From: Alterinioella sp963975135 | Lineage (GTDB): Bacteria; Pseudomonadota; Alphaproteobacteria; Rhodobacterales; Rhodobacteraceae | Length of the DNA stretch: 10,479 nt | Direction of reading: 5' to 3' | Assembly: GCA_963975135.1 (NCBI GenBank) | Contig: CAXBGQ010000092.1 | Location: 1 to 10,479, forward strand | Part shown: positions 1-7,336 of the stretch, one piece after another | Layout of the letters: every line of letters starts with the position of its first letter | Position numbering within the stretch: the first letter of the stretch is position 1 | Translations under genes and position numbers: made by a program | The notes under the pieces: model-generated | What the model saw: the letters and a program-made list of their open reading frames with translations, nothing else | The model's database searches: none | Told to the model about the DNA's origin: nothing

Positions 1-2029
1 GTGCGCGCATCGCTTTCAGCGCGGTTTTACTCTCAGCGCTTGCCCCCGCCATCAGGTTGGTGATCCGATTGAGCCAGCGCGACGGCACGGTCTCAGTTTC
101 GGCGTCGCGCAACGACCGGGTCAACCAGACTTCGGCCCCCGTCACCGATTGCTGAAAATCATGCGCCGCCAGGCCAATCACCCGATCCGGCAGGCGCAGC
201 CCCGCCTTGGCGCGCATGGTCCGGTTCAGCCACGGATCGGCCCCCGGTGCCTGCGGCCAGGAGCCTTCGTTGAGCCCCCCCAGAATGACCAGATCCGCGC
301 CTTGCACCCGCGCCTCCAGCGTGCCCCAGATCATGATGCCGGGATGCGGGCTGAGCGGTTCGCGGGCCTCTTCGGCGGCGAGGATCGAGGTCACCAGGTC
401 GCGATATTCGGCGGCGCTGAACTGGCCACCGGCATCGGCCTCATGGTCCAGCATCTGCATCACCGCTTGCGTTTTCTGACCCGCCGCCCGATCCCAGAGC
501 GCAGATGCAGTGCCGCCATCGCCCGGCCCCGCCACCAGCATCCGGCACGCATCCAGATGGGCCGCGACATGGTCGGCCAGATCGCGGGTTTCGGGCGCAA
601 AAAGACCAAGCACCGCATCCGCGACCCATCCGGCCCACTCCACCGCGCCCGGATCGCGCTCGCGTTTCGCGGCCCAGGTGACCAGATCGGCGCGGGTCGG
701 AAACGGCGTGCGCCCGCGCAAAAGCTGTAGCTCCAGATCACGGGCGCGCAGCAGATGCTGGCCCCTATCGTCGCGCCCGGCATGGGTCAACGGATGTTTC
801 AAAAGCACCAGCAGCGCCTCGGCGCTGAGCCTTGCCGCGCCGGCCTCGGCGACATGGCGCAACAAACGGCCGGGGGCGGAATGTGACAGCGCCTCGCCGC
901 CCGAATCGTCCGGCTCGATCCGCCACCGGTCCAGCGCCGCCGTCACCTGCCGCGTCAGCCCCCTGTCGGGCGTGATCAGCGCCGCCGTGATACCGGCATC
1001 GGCGGCCCGGCGCAGGCGCAGCGCAATGGCGGCGGCCTCGGCCTGAGGGCTCGGGGCCTCGATCAGCGTCAGGCCATCGGCGGCATGGGCCACATCGGGC
1101 AGATCGGGGCCCTCGGTCAACCATTGATCGGTCACCGGGGCCGGGCGCATCGCCAGCGAAATCAACCGGTTGCGCGCCGGGTTGGCCGGGGGCGCATCGC
1201 TCCAGCGGGCGATGTCGCAGGCGTGCAGGCCCAGATCGCGCGCCAATCTGGCAAAGCGGAACTGCGGGTGATCCTCGCCGGTTAGCCCATCGTTCAAACG
1301 GTCCCAGACACCGCGCGGCTGATCGAAATCGAGGCCCGGCAGGATCACCGCCCCCTGCGGCAGCCGCGCGACGCCTGCCATGAACCGCGCCGTCGGCCCG
1401 CGTGACCCGGTAGACCCTGCCACGATGATCGGATGGGCGGGCGGCGCAACGGCCCAATCGGCGGCCAGTTGATCGGCCACCGCCGATTGCCGTGCCTCGA
1501 CGCTCAGGCTCTCGGTGCCGGTTACGAAATAGGGGGCCACGATTTTCAGAAACGCCTGCGCGCGCTGCCAGTGGTCGGAATGATCCGACACATCCAGCCC
1601 GGCCACCGTTTCGGGCAGCACGCGTTCCTCCTGCATCTCGGCCATCAGATCGGCCAGCGCATCGGCCAGCCCGAAGAGCGAGGATCGCGGCGCAAGTGCC
1701 GGCTGGCGATCCAGGAGCGCGGCCACAAGTCCGGCAACCTCCAGCCTGAGCCGCAGGGGCGAAACCGGCGCGGGCAGGCCTTCCATATCGGGCCGGGTGC
1801 CCAGATCGGTGATCAGCCGGATCCGGGGCAGGAACCCGGCCCCGCGCATCGCATAAAGCGCGCGCAACCGGCGCTGTGTCCGGGCGGTGTTTACATAGAG
1901 GTCAACCCGCGCCAATGCCTCGGGCGGCTGCCCCTGCAACCGCGCCGCCAACCCATCCAGCAGCGCATGCGAGAAATCGGTGCCAAGCGGCGTGGCAAAC
2001 AGGCGGGGGGTGTCTTGCGGCTCAAACAT
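1..2029 (-). CDS. addB: AddB, subunit of the AddAB double-strand break repair helicase-nuclease (3' end outside window)
   Basis: AddB pairs with AddA to resect double-strand breaks for RecA loading. I translated the frame from ATG at 2029 to the window edge: 676 codons, no stop. The family is usually about 980 to 1000 residues, so roughly the last third is missing, including the RecB-type nuclease and its Fe-S cysteines. Alphaproteobacterial AddB signatures seen are AGSTGSRG (residues 204-211), LIEAPSPQAEA (322-332), LLKHPLTH (about 409-416) and GLNEGSWP (585-592). The first 60 residues show no P-loop, which as I recall is normal for the alphaproteobacterial branch, where AddB helicase motifs are degenerate. 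The start overlaps the murU-like stop by 8 bases, so translation is probably coupled. addA would be expected just beyond the left edge; this is inferred from the usual order, not seen. Confidence 0.93.
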   Translation of the reverse strand, partial: MFEPQDTPRLFATPLGTDFSHALLDGLAARLQGQPPEALARVDLYVNTARTQRRLRALYAMRGAGFLPRIRLITDLGTRPDMEGLPAPVSPLRLRLEVAGLVAALLDRQPALAPRSSLFGLADALADLMAEMQEERVLPETVAGLDVSDHSDHWQRAQAFLKIVAPYFVTGTESLSVEARQSAVADQLAADWAVAPPAHPIIVAGSTGSRGPTARFMAGVARLPQGAVILPGLDFDQPRGVWDRLNDGLTGEDHPQFRFARLARDLGLHACDIARWSDAPPANPARNRLISLAMRPAPVTDQWLTEGPDLPDVAHAADGLTLIEAPSPQAEAAAIALRLRRAADAGITAALITPDRGLTRQVTAALDRWRIEPDDSGGEALSHSAPGRLLRHVAEAGAARLSAEALLVLLKHPLTHAGRDDRGQHLLRARDLELQLLRGRTPFPTRADLVTWAAKRERDPGAVEWAGWVADAVLGLFAPETRDLADHVAAHLDACRMLVAGPGDGGTASALWDRAAGQKTQAVMQMLDHEADAGGQFSAAEYRDLVTSILAAEEAREPLSPHPGIMIWGTLEARVQGADLVILGGLNEGSWPQAPGADPWLNRTMRAKAGLRLPDRVIGLAAHDFQQSVTGAEVWLTRSLRDAETETVPSRWLNRITNLMAGASAESKTALKAMRA

Positions 2030-2696
2030 TGGATGATTTCCTTAGCATATCCTCGGCCACTTCAATGCCCTCCGGATGGCCGACATCGGCCCAGCCTCCC
2101 CGATGGACAACCCCAAAAAGCCGCCCGCGCGCCAGCGCCGCGTTCCATATCTCATGAAGTGAGAACGGCCCCTCGGGCGTGCCCTCAAACAGCGCGGATT
2201 TCAGAATCTGCGCGCCGGTATAAACCGCGCCCGCCTTGTCCCATTTCAGCCGCCCATCGGCACCGATGGCAAAATCGCCGCCCGCCTCGCGCCCCACCGC
2301 GCGGGCCTGCGGCACCATCAGCAGCAGCGCATCCATCCGGTCGGCATCCCAGGCGGCATCCATTTGGCCAAGCGCCCCCGGCCCGGTCCAGACCGCATCG
2401 GCGTTCAGGGTGAAAATCTCGGGGCTGGCCAGAACCGGCAATGCCGCGCGGATACCGCCGCCCGAATCGAGGATCACCGGGGCCTCCTCGACAAAAGTCA
2501 CATCCGCCATGCCCGCCAGATAATCCCGCATCGCATCGGCGCGGTAATGCCCGTTCACCACGATCCGGTCGCTGCTCGCGCGGGCCTGCTCCAGCGCATG
2601 ATCAATCAGCGCCCGGCCCGCCACCTCGATCAGCGGTTTCGGGCGCTCCGCCGTCAGCGCCCCCATGCGGGTGCCAAACCCCGCAGCCAGGATCAT
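2022..2696 (-). CDS. murU: MurU-like nucleotidyltransferase (probable MurNAc-1-phosphate uridylyltransferase)
   Basis: A 224-residue sugar-1-phosphate nucleotidyltransferase of the MurU/NTP-transferase type. MurU converts MurNAc-alpha-1-phosphate and UTP to UDP-MurNAc, a cytoplasmic peptidoglycan recycling step that bypasses de novo UDP-MurNAc synthesis. The nucleotide-binding loop AAGFGTRM is at residues 4-11, ERPKPLI with the conserved lysine at 17-23, DSGGGI at 77-82, and a metal-binding-type NADAVW at 98-103. Length matches the family. The open frame extends upstream to 2900, but that part overlaps the kinase gene and reads as nonsense. ATG at 2696 puts the glycine-rich loop at the N terminus as in homologues, with a GAGG ribosome site about 6 bases upstream. 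A TTG at 2708 is a possible alternative. It starts 8 bases after the amgK-like gene and overlaps addB, so all three are probably co-transcribed. Exact sugar specificity is inferred from the AmgK partner. Confidence 0.85.
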   Translation of the reverse strand: MILAAGFGTRMGALTAERPKPLIEVAGRALIDHALEQARASSDRIVVNGHYRADAMRDYLAGMADVTFVEEAPVILDSGGGIRAALPVLASPEIFTLNADAVWTGPGALGQMDAAWDADRMDALLLMVPQARAVGREAGGDFAIGADGRLKWDKAGAVYTGAQILKSALFEGTPEGPFSLHEIWNAALARGRLFGVVHRGGWADVGHPEGIEVAEDMLRKSSNV

Positions 2697-2704
2697 GCTG
2701 GCCC

Positions 2705-3622
2705 TCAAGGTGCCAGCCCCGGCATCAGCGGGGCCATCGCGCGGGCCAGATCGCGCAAGGCGGGATGGGTCAGCGCCGCCTCGACATGGGCGAAAACGCG
2801 CGGCAGATGGGTCAGATAGGCAGGCTTGCCCCGCTCGCGCGCCAGCCTGCGAAAAACACCCAGAATGCGCAGGTTGCGCTGAAAGATCAGCAAGGCGCAT
2901 TCGGTGGCGAAGGCCACCGGGTCCAACCCCAAACCATCCGCGTAGCGCGCGGTCAGCGCGGCCTGCCGGTCCGGGTCCATATCGCGGCGTGCGTCATGCG
3001 TCAGCGATGTCAGGTCATAACCGGGCGGGGCCATCACGGCATCCTGAAAATCCAGCAGGCCGACCCGCGCCAGCCCGGCCCGATCCGGCAGCCAGAGCAG
3101 ATTTTCGGCATGAAAATCACGCAGGCCGGGCACCATTGGCCGGGTGAAATGCCGCTGGAACAGCGCCTCCATCGCCTGCAACGCAGCCGCCTTTCCGTCC
3201 TGTGGCAAGGCAATCGCTGTCATCCCGGACATCACGGACGGGGTCAGGTGCGGCACGGTCCAGCTTCGGCCCTCGCGCGCCAGATGGATCAGGACATCGA
3301 CCGCCGCATCCCAGGCCTCCGGCGGCAGATCCGGCGCGGCAAAGCTCTGATTGCCCAGATCCTCCAGCAGCATCAGCCCATCAACGGGCTGCGCCGACAG
3401 GATATCGGGGGCCGACAGCCCGGCATCGCGCAGTCTGAACGCTATCGCAAGAAACGCATCGAACGCGGCACGATCCTCTGGCGGCGCGGCCATTAGGATG
3501 GCGCTGTTGGCACCCTTGCGCAGCCGCGTATAATGACGGGTCGAGGCATCACCGGCCAGCGGCGCGCATTCCGCCCCGCCCCACCCGGCCAGTTCCAGAA
3601 ACTCAGAGATCGGCCCGCTCAT
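2705..3622 (-). CDS. amgK: AmgK-like anomeric sugar kinase (aminoglycoside phosphotransferase fold)
   Basis: A 305-residue APH/choline-kinase-fold enzyme. AmgK phosphorylates the anomeric hydroxyl of MurNAc and GlcNAc, giving the substrate used by MurU next door. The sequence shows GDASTRHY (residues 24-31), which is the start of the N-lobe in this family, the hinge-type LLEDLG (85-90), the catalytic loop RDFHAEN (168-174; Asp169, Asn174) and the metal-binding DFQD (191-194). The open frame continues upstream to 3727, but ATG at 3622 overlaps the tsaE stop as ATGA, the typical coupled start, and gives the expected N terminus. At 305 residues it is somewhat shorter than the roughly 340 of studied AmgK; the segment before the catalytic loop looks compact, while the catalytic residues are intact. 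Function is inferred from family and from the murU neighbour; substrates other than MurNAc are possible. Confidence 0.85.
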   Translation of the reverse strand: MSGPISEFLELAGWGGAECAPLAGDASTRHYTRLRKGANSAILMAAPPEDRAAFDAFLAIAFRLRDAGLSAPDILSAQPVDGLMLLEDLGNQSFAAPDLPPEAWDAAVDVLIHLAREGRSWTVPHLTPSVMSGMTAIALPQDGKAAALQAMEALFQRHFTRPMVPGLRDFHAENLLWLPDRAGLARVGLLDFQDAVMAPPGYDLTSLTHDARRDMDPDRQAALTARYADGLGLDPVAFATECALLIFQRNLRILGVFRRLARERGKPAYLTHLPRVFAHVEAALTHPALRDLARAMAPLMPGLAP

Positions 3623-4140
3623 TCCGGCAGGATCCGGGCCAGACGGGCGCGCCAGACCTCGGGCGTTGCACTGGTCAGCCGCAGATGGCGCACACCGACC
3701 TGCGGTAGCATCCTGAAGGTCAGCCACAGCGCCGCGCCCGGCATATCAGCCGCCATGCGGCCGGGCCATTCGATCAGGCAAAGGCCGGTGTCAAACGCAT
3801 CCGACAGGCCAAGCTCGTCCATCTCCTGCGGTGCTGTGAGACGATAAAGATCGGCGTGCCAGATCTCCAGATCACCCGCCTGATAGGTCTGGACCAGCGT
3901 GAAACTGGGCGACGGCACATCCTCGACCGCGCCAAACTCTGCGAGGCGGGTCTGGATCACCGATCGCGCGAAATGGGTTTTTCCCGCTCCCAGATCGCCC
4001 TCAAGGCACAAGGTATCGCCCGGCCGCAACAAGGGGGCGAGCGCGCGCGCGAAATCGGCGGTGGCCTCTGCCGAGCCAAGCGTGAATTCGGCCAGCAGGG
4101 CGCGATCCGGGGCAAAAATGGGCAAGGCAGGTTCCGACAT
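3619..4140 (-). CDS. tsaE: TsaE, ATPase for tRNA t6A biosynthesis
   Basis: A 173-residue P-loop ATPase of the TsaE (YjeE) family. TsaE works with TsaB and TsaD to put threonylcarbamoyl on A37 of ANN-decoding tRNAs in the cytoplasm. Walker A GDLGAGKT is at residues 48-55, followed by family signatures SPSFTLV (77-83), HADLYRL (95-101) and IEWP (123-126). Length is typical. The ATG at 4140 lies 49 bases after the divL-like stop. No strong ribosome site is visible in this gap (a weak GGTCC just before the start). The stop overlaps the amgK-like start by 4 bases. The order divL - tsaE - kinase - nucleotidyltransferase - addB matches, from memory, a conserved alphaproteobacterial gene order. Confidence 0.94.
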   Translation of the reverse strand: MSEPALPIFAPDRALLAEFTLGSAEATADFARALAPLLRPGDTLCLEGDLGAGKTHFARSVIQTRLAEFGAVEDVPSPSFTLVQTYQAGDLEIWHADLYRLTAPQEMDELGLSDAFDTGLCLIEWPGRMAADMPGAALWLTFRMLPQVGVRHLRLTSATPEVWRARLARILPE

Positions 4141-4189
4141 GGGACCGACTTTAGCGCGCCCATCCGCCGCCGCAACCGAATGCGCCGGG

Positions 4190-5776
4190 TCAGCCTGCGG
4201 AAATCGCCGCCGGTGGGCTGTCCTCCAGCGCCAGAGTGGCGGCGTCCACTGCTTCGAACACCACCAATGTCGCGCCGCCCTTCAGCGGCCCGACCCGGCA
4301 TCGCAGCACACGGCCATCCAGCATTTCCAGCGTTTCGTCCCATGGGCTGCGCTCGCTGCACCCACCCACGAAATTGCGGATCTCACCCCAGAGCGGGGTC
4401 GGCGCGCTTTGCTCGGCCCAGGCCCGCGTGGCATCGGCCACGCTGATCATCGCGGCATCGGTCGTGGGTGCGCCCCACAAGGTGCCATAGGCCGTGTTGC
4501 GCAAGGTAAGCTGGCCTTCATTGGTAAACACGGCCATGGCTTCCCCATTTTCGTCCATAATAGCCTGATAGAGCTCAAGATCGCCGCGAAACTGGCGTGT
4601 CAGCGACACTTCCGAGGTGATATCCTCGAACATGAAGGCCACCGCGCCGTCGGCATGCGGGCGCCCGATCACGCGGTAGGTCTGGCCGGTCGGCAGCGTC
4701 CAAAGATCCTGATAGGTTCCGTCACGCGCCGCCTGTTCCAGTTCGGCCATTTCGGCCCGCCAGGCGTGGTAATTCTTGGGCTCGGGCATGCGCTGATGCT
4801 CGCGCAGCTGATCGAGAAAGGAAAACAGATCGGGCCGGGTCGACAACCATTCGGTCGAGAGCGTCGACAGATCGACCAATGCGGGGTTGAACAGCACCAG
4901 TTTGCGACGCTGATCAAAGATCGCCAGCCCGATCGGCAGATGCGCAAAAGTGCGCGACAAGGTCTGGACAAATTCCCTGAGCGAGGTTTCCGCCGCCACC
5001 AATTGGTCAATGGGCCGGGCCGTGTAGAGCGTTCCGACCGCCTGTTCGGTCATCGAGATATCGAACCAACGCGGCAGTTTCTGACCCGCAATGTCCAGCG
5101 AACAACGCCGCACCCGACCTTCTTCGGGCGGCGGCGTGATGTGATCTCCAAAGACCGGCTTGATCGGCCAGACCAGCGCACCGGCGTCTTGGTCGACCTC
5201 TTCCAACAGGGTGTAATAGGCGGCATTGGCCCAGGTGATCTGACCGTCTTCACCCGCCCGCCACATCACCGCGCTGCAATGATCCATCGCGGTGCGCAAC
5301 AGATCCACCTCTTGTTCCAGCGCGTCCAGACCGGCCTGATCAATCGTGCGCCTAGCCCGGCGCGCATCCATCGCTGCCACCGTGATCACACATTGATCCT
5401 CGTCTCGGCGACCCGTGATCGACAGGTTGTCCTCGCCGATTTTTCCAATCAGAACAAAGGTCTCACCTTTTTCGCGCAACCGGTTCATGCGCGCGGCCGC
5501 ATCGCCGTTCAGGCCACCCAGACATTCGGCCAGATCCCTCCAGGCACCAACCCGGTCGGTCGGGTCACTCAAAAAGGCGTCATCATCGTCAATATCCGTC
5601 AACAGATATCCGTCGCGAAACGCATAGCTGCGCGGCAGGTCGAGACCCTGCAACATGACATGGGCCGGTGCCCCCATGGCCCGCGTCAGCCAACTGCCAG
5701 CAAATACGGAAAAACCCGCTGCGGCAATGCTGACGCCTGCCAGAAACAGCAGCGTGATAGGATCCGATAGCATCAT
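4190..5776 (-). CDS. divL: DivL-type membrane-anchored multi-PAS protein lacking a histidine kinase module
   Basis: A 528-residue protein with one N-terminal membrane segment (about 7-30), then a PAS-rich cytoplasmic region. PAS-like units lie at roughly 155-260, 268-390 (ending FMFEDITSEV, a typical PAS C-terminal strand) and 398-512; a more degenerate unit may cover 50-135. No His-phosphotransfer helix and no N, G1 or G2 ATP-binding box is present; the protein ends right after the last PAS. In Caulobacter, DivL is an atypical kinase (Tyr in place of His) that controls CckA and so CtrA phosphorylation. A short PAS-only DivL has been studied in Rhodobacter capsulatus, where it affects CtrA and gene transfer agent production. 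Identification rests on this architecture and on the position directly upstream of tsaE. Two adjacent ATGs (5776 and 5773) could start it; neither has a strong ribosome site. A CtrA-type box lies about 45 bases upstream. A generic PAS sensor is the alternative. Confidence 0.75.
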   Translation of the reverse strand: MMLSDPITLLFLAGVSIAAAGFSVFAGSWLTRAMGAPAHVMLQGLDLPRSYAFRDGYLLTDIDDDDAFLSDPTDRVGAWRDLAECLGGLNGDAAARMNRLREKGETFVLIGKIGEDNLSITGRRDEDQCVITVAAMDARRARRTIDQAGLDALEQEVDLLRTAMDHCSAVMWRAGEDGQITWANAAYYTLLEEVDQDAGALVWPIKPVFGDHITPPPEEGRVRRCSLDIAGQKLPRWFDISMTEQAVGTLYTARPIDQLVAAETSLREFVQTLSRTFAHLPIGLAIFDQRRKLVLFNPALVDLSTLSTEWLSTRPDLFSFLDQLREHQRMPEPKNYHAWRAEMAELEQAARDGTYQDLWTLPTGQTYRVIGRPHADGAVAFMFEDITSEVSLTRQFRGDLELYQAIMDENGEAMAVFTNEGQLTLRNTAYGTLWGAPTTDAAMISVADATRAWAEQSAPTPLWGEIRNFVGGCSERSPWDETLEMLDGRVLRCRVGPLKGGATLVVFEAVDAATLALEDSPPAAISAG

Positions 5777-5821
5777 TCATGCCCATTCGTGACGTGGTGA
5801 TGCGACTTCAACAGGCAATTG

Positions 5822-5837
5822 GTTAAGACGGGGTTAA
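5822..5837 (-). promoter_or_regulatory. CtrA-type box TTAA-N7-TTAAC upstream of divL
   Basis: On the minus strand the sequence reads TTAA (5837-5834), seven bases, then TTAAC (5826-5822). This matches the full CtrA consensus exactly. It overlaps the regB TAA stop (5836-5834) and ends 45 bases before the divL start, a distance where CtrA could act at the -35 region. No convincing -10 hexamer follows at the usual spacing. A further TTAAC half-site lies at 5856-5852 inside the regB coding end. Reading through the window I found no other TTAA, so clustering here is notable in GC-rich DNA. That CtrA binds here is inference. Confidence 0.6.
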
Positions 5838-7234
5838 GCCTTGATCTGTCTGTTAAGACCCAGCGGCCCTTTAGCCTCGGCCGCATCCCGCATAATCGCC
5901 GCCGCCGGCCAGACCACATCGACAACGGCCCCGCGCCGGGTGCCGCTTTCATCCTCCAACAGGAACGGATCACTGCCATTGCGAAAGGTGATCGTGGCAC
6001 CCGATCGTTCCAGCAGCGTCTTGGCAATGAACAGGCCCAGCCCCATCCCCTCATATCCCGGCCGCTGCGACAGATCGCGGGCACCTTTGCGGCGCTTGAG
6101 AAACGGATCCCCCAGATGCCCCAGCAGATCGGGGGGAAAGCCCGCGCCGTCATCGGCCAGGCTCAGCCGGATTTCGCCTTCGTGCCACCGGCCATCGACC
6201 CAGACATCGGCGCTGGCGAAATCGACCGCGTTCTGCACCAGGTTTCGGATGCCGTGGATGATCTCGGGGCGGCGGTAGATCACCGGCTGTTCACCACCAT
6301 CCTCCGGCGAAAAATCGAAATGAACCGCGATGCCGCGATCCTGATGCGGCTCCGCCGCCTCGCGCACCACCGCGCTGAACGGGGCCGATCGCATGTGCAG
6401 ATCATCCTTACCCGCCCGCCCCATATCGCGCAGGATATCGCGGCAACGGTCGGCCTGTTCGCGGATCAGGCGCGCATCCTCGGCCAATTCCGCGTTGCCC
6501 TCCAACTCCTCGGCCAATTCGGTCGAGACCAGCTTGATGGTCGCCAGCGGCGTGCCCAGCTCATGCGCGGCGGCGGCCACGACGCCACCCAGATCGGTCA
6601 GTTTCTGTTCGCGCGCCAACGCCTCCTGGGTGGCCAGCAGTGCCCGGCTCATGGTGTGAACCTCAAGCGACACGCGGCGCGCGTAGATCGACAAAAACAC
6701 GATGCCAATGACAATCGCGATCCAGAACCCAACAAGAATCTGACCCGGCAATTCCAGAACCGTACCGTCCGATTGCCGCAACGGGATGTGATAATACGCC
6801 ACCAGCGTGATCATCGCCACCGACATCGCGCCAAGAATAACGGTGGAGCGCAGCGTTAGCGCCGTGGCCGAGATGGTCACAGGGGCCAAAATCAGCAGCG
6901 CAAAGGGATTGTTCAGCCCGCCGGTCAGGAACAGCAGGAATGACAGCTGTGTCAAATCGAACAGCAACGTCAGCATCGCATCCCAATCGCGCAGGCGCTG
7001 GTTGGGCGGAAACACCGTCATCGCGATCATGTTCGACAGAACCGACGATCCGATGGCCAGAAAACTCAGCCCCAGCTCGACCCTGAGGCCAAGGACAAAG
7101 CTGGCGACGACAACGGTGACGGTCTGGCCCAGGATCGCCAGCCAACGCAGCAACAGCAGTGTGCGCAGACGAATCCAGCCACTCCGCAGGTCCTGCGTAA
7201 AAAGACTGAGGGAGGGATCAGAGATCAGAGCCAT
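5834..7234 (-). CDS. regB: RegB (PrrB/ActS-type) redox-responsive sensor histidine kinase
   Basis: A 466-residue membrane kinase that phosphorylates RegA under reducing conditions, controlling respiration, carbon and nitrogen fixation and, in phototrophs, photosynthesis genes. About six membrane helices lie in residues 30-184, with the quinone-binding motif GGLNNPF at 105-111. The H-box AAHELGTPLATI holds the phosphorylated His224. EQADRCRDI carries Cys264, matching the redox-active Cys265 of R. capsulatus. ATP-binding boxes are RNLVQNAVDF (N box, about 330-339), DDGAGF (361-366) and GMGLGLF (396-402). A GTG at 7258 would add 8 residues. I chose ATG at 7234 because it gives the N terminus and residue numbering of known RegB and leaves a normal leader after the predicted promoter. 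Neither start has a clear ribosome site. It is divergent from senC and 57 bases upstream of divL. Confidence 0.96.
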   Translation of the reverse strand: MALISDPSLSLFTQDLRSGWIRLRTLLLLRWLAILGQTVTVVVASFVLGLRVELGLSFLAIGSSVLSNMIAMTVFPPNQRLRDWDAMLTLLFDLTQLSFLLFLTGGLNNPFALLILAPVTISATALTLRSTVILGAMSVAMITLVAYYHIPLRQSDGTVLELPGQILVGFWIAIVIGIVFLSIYARRVSLEVHTMSRALLATQEALAREQKLTDLGGVVAAAAHELGTPLATIKLVSTELAEELEGNAELAEDARLIREQADRCRDILRDMGRAGKDDLHMRSAPFSAVVREAAEPHQDRGIAVHFDFSPEDGGEQPVIYRRPEIIHGIRNLVQNAVDFASADVWVDGRWHEGEIRLSLADDGAGFPPDLLGHLGDPFLKRRKGARDLSQRPGYEGMGLGLFIAKTLLERSGATITFRNGSDPFLLEDESGTRRGAVVDVVWPAAAIMRDAAEAKGPLGLNRQIKA

Positions 7235-7275
7235 ATGCCGATAGGGGCTTTCTGTCACAGGGACACAGAGGTGAA

Positions 7276-7304
7276 TTGATAGACGGAGAATTTTGAACGA
7301 TCAA
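7276..7304 (-). promoter_or_regulatory. Predicted sigma70-type regB promoter, overlapped by a face-to-face senC promoter candidate
   Basis: On the minus strand TTGATC (7304-7299), a 17-base spacer and TATCAA (7281-7276) make a good -35/-10 pair, placing a start site near 7268 and a leader of roughly 35 bases to the regB ATG. Because TTGAT and ATCAA are inverted repeats, the plus strand reads TTGATA-N17-GATCAA over the same bases, a weaker promoter candidate towards senC. RNA polymerase could not occupy both at once. No start sites are known here; the call is by hexamer match only. Confidence 0.4.
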
Positions 7305-7318
7305 CGTCGGGTCGACGC
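7304..7318. promoter_or_regulatory. RegA-like inverted repeat in the regB/senC divergent region
   Basis: The sequence reads ACGTC, five bases, GACGC; the core CGTC-N5-GACG is a perfect inverted repeat. Loosely defined RegA/PrrA sites are described as GCGNC and GNCGC half-sites with variable spacing, and the minus strand (GCGTC-N5-GACGT) fits except for the last base. It lies directly upstream of the predicted regB -35 and within about 20 bases of the senC start. RegA control of its own locus is plausible but inferred. Confidence 0.3.
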
Positions 7319-7336
7319 AAACGGAGGTTTGCCGCC

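Noticed and set aside
765..1457. A 230-residue minus-strand frame inside addB
   Set aside because: It is another reading frame of addB DNA; the AddB frame is open throughout and carries the family signatures.
1433..2413. A 326-residue plus-strand open frame opposite addB and murU-like genes
   Set aside because: Crosses the boundary of two real minus-strand genes and has antisense-type composition.
2697..2900. N-terminal extension of the MurU-like protein (68 residues)
   Set aside because: It overlaps the kinase gene, and the nucleotide-binding loop should lie at the N terminus, as it does with ATG at 2696.
2441..3496. A 351-residue plus-strand open frame opposite the amgK-like and murU-like genes
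   Set aside because: Low-complexity Arg/Pro/Gln composition typical of antisense frames in GC-rich DNA; the opposite strand holds the kinase with catalytic motifs.
3623..3727. N-terminal extension of the AmgK-like protein (35 residues)
   Set aside because: It overlaps tsaE coding sequence and reads as nonsense. The ATGA overlap at 3622 gives the family N terminus.
3899..5770. A 623-residue plus-strand open frame opposite the divL-like and tsaE genes
   Set aside because: It is a shadow of high-GC coding DNA. Composition is rich in Arg, Gln, His and Pro with no domain pattern, and it lies opposite genes with clear family motifs.
7235..7258. GTG start adding 8 residues to RegB
   Set aside because: The ATG at 7234 gives the N terminus and His/Cys numbering of characterised RegB, and the GTG would leave a leader of only about 10 bases after the predicted promoter. 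Not fully excluded.
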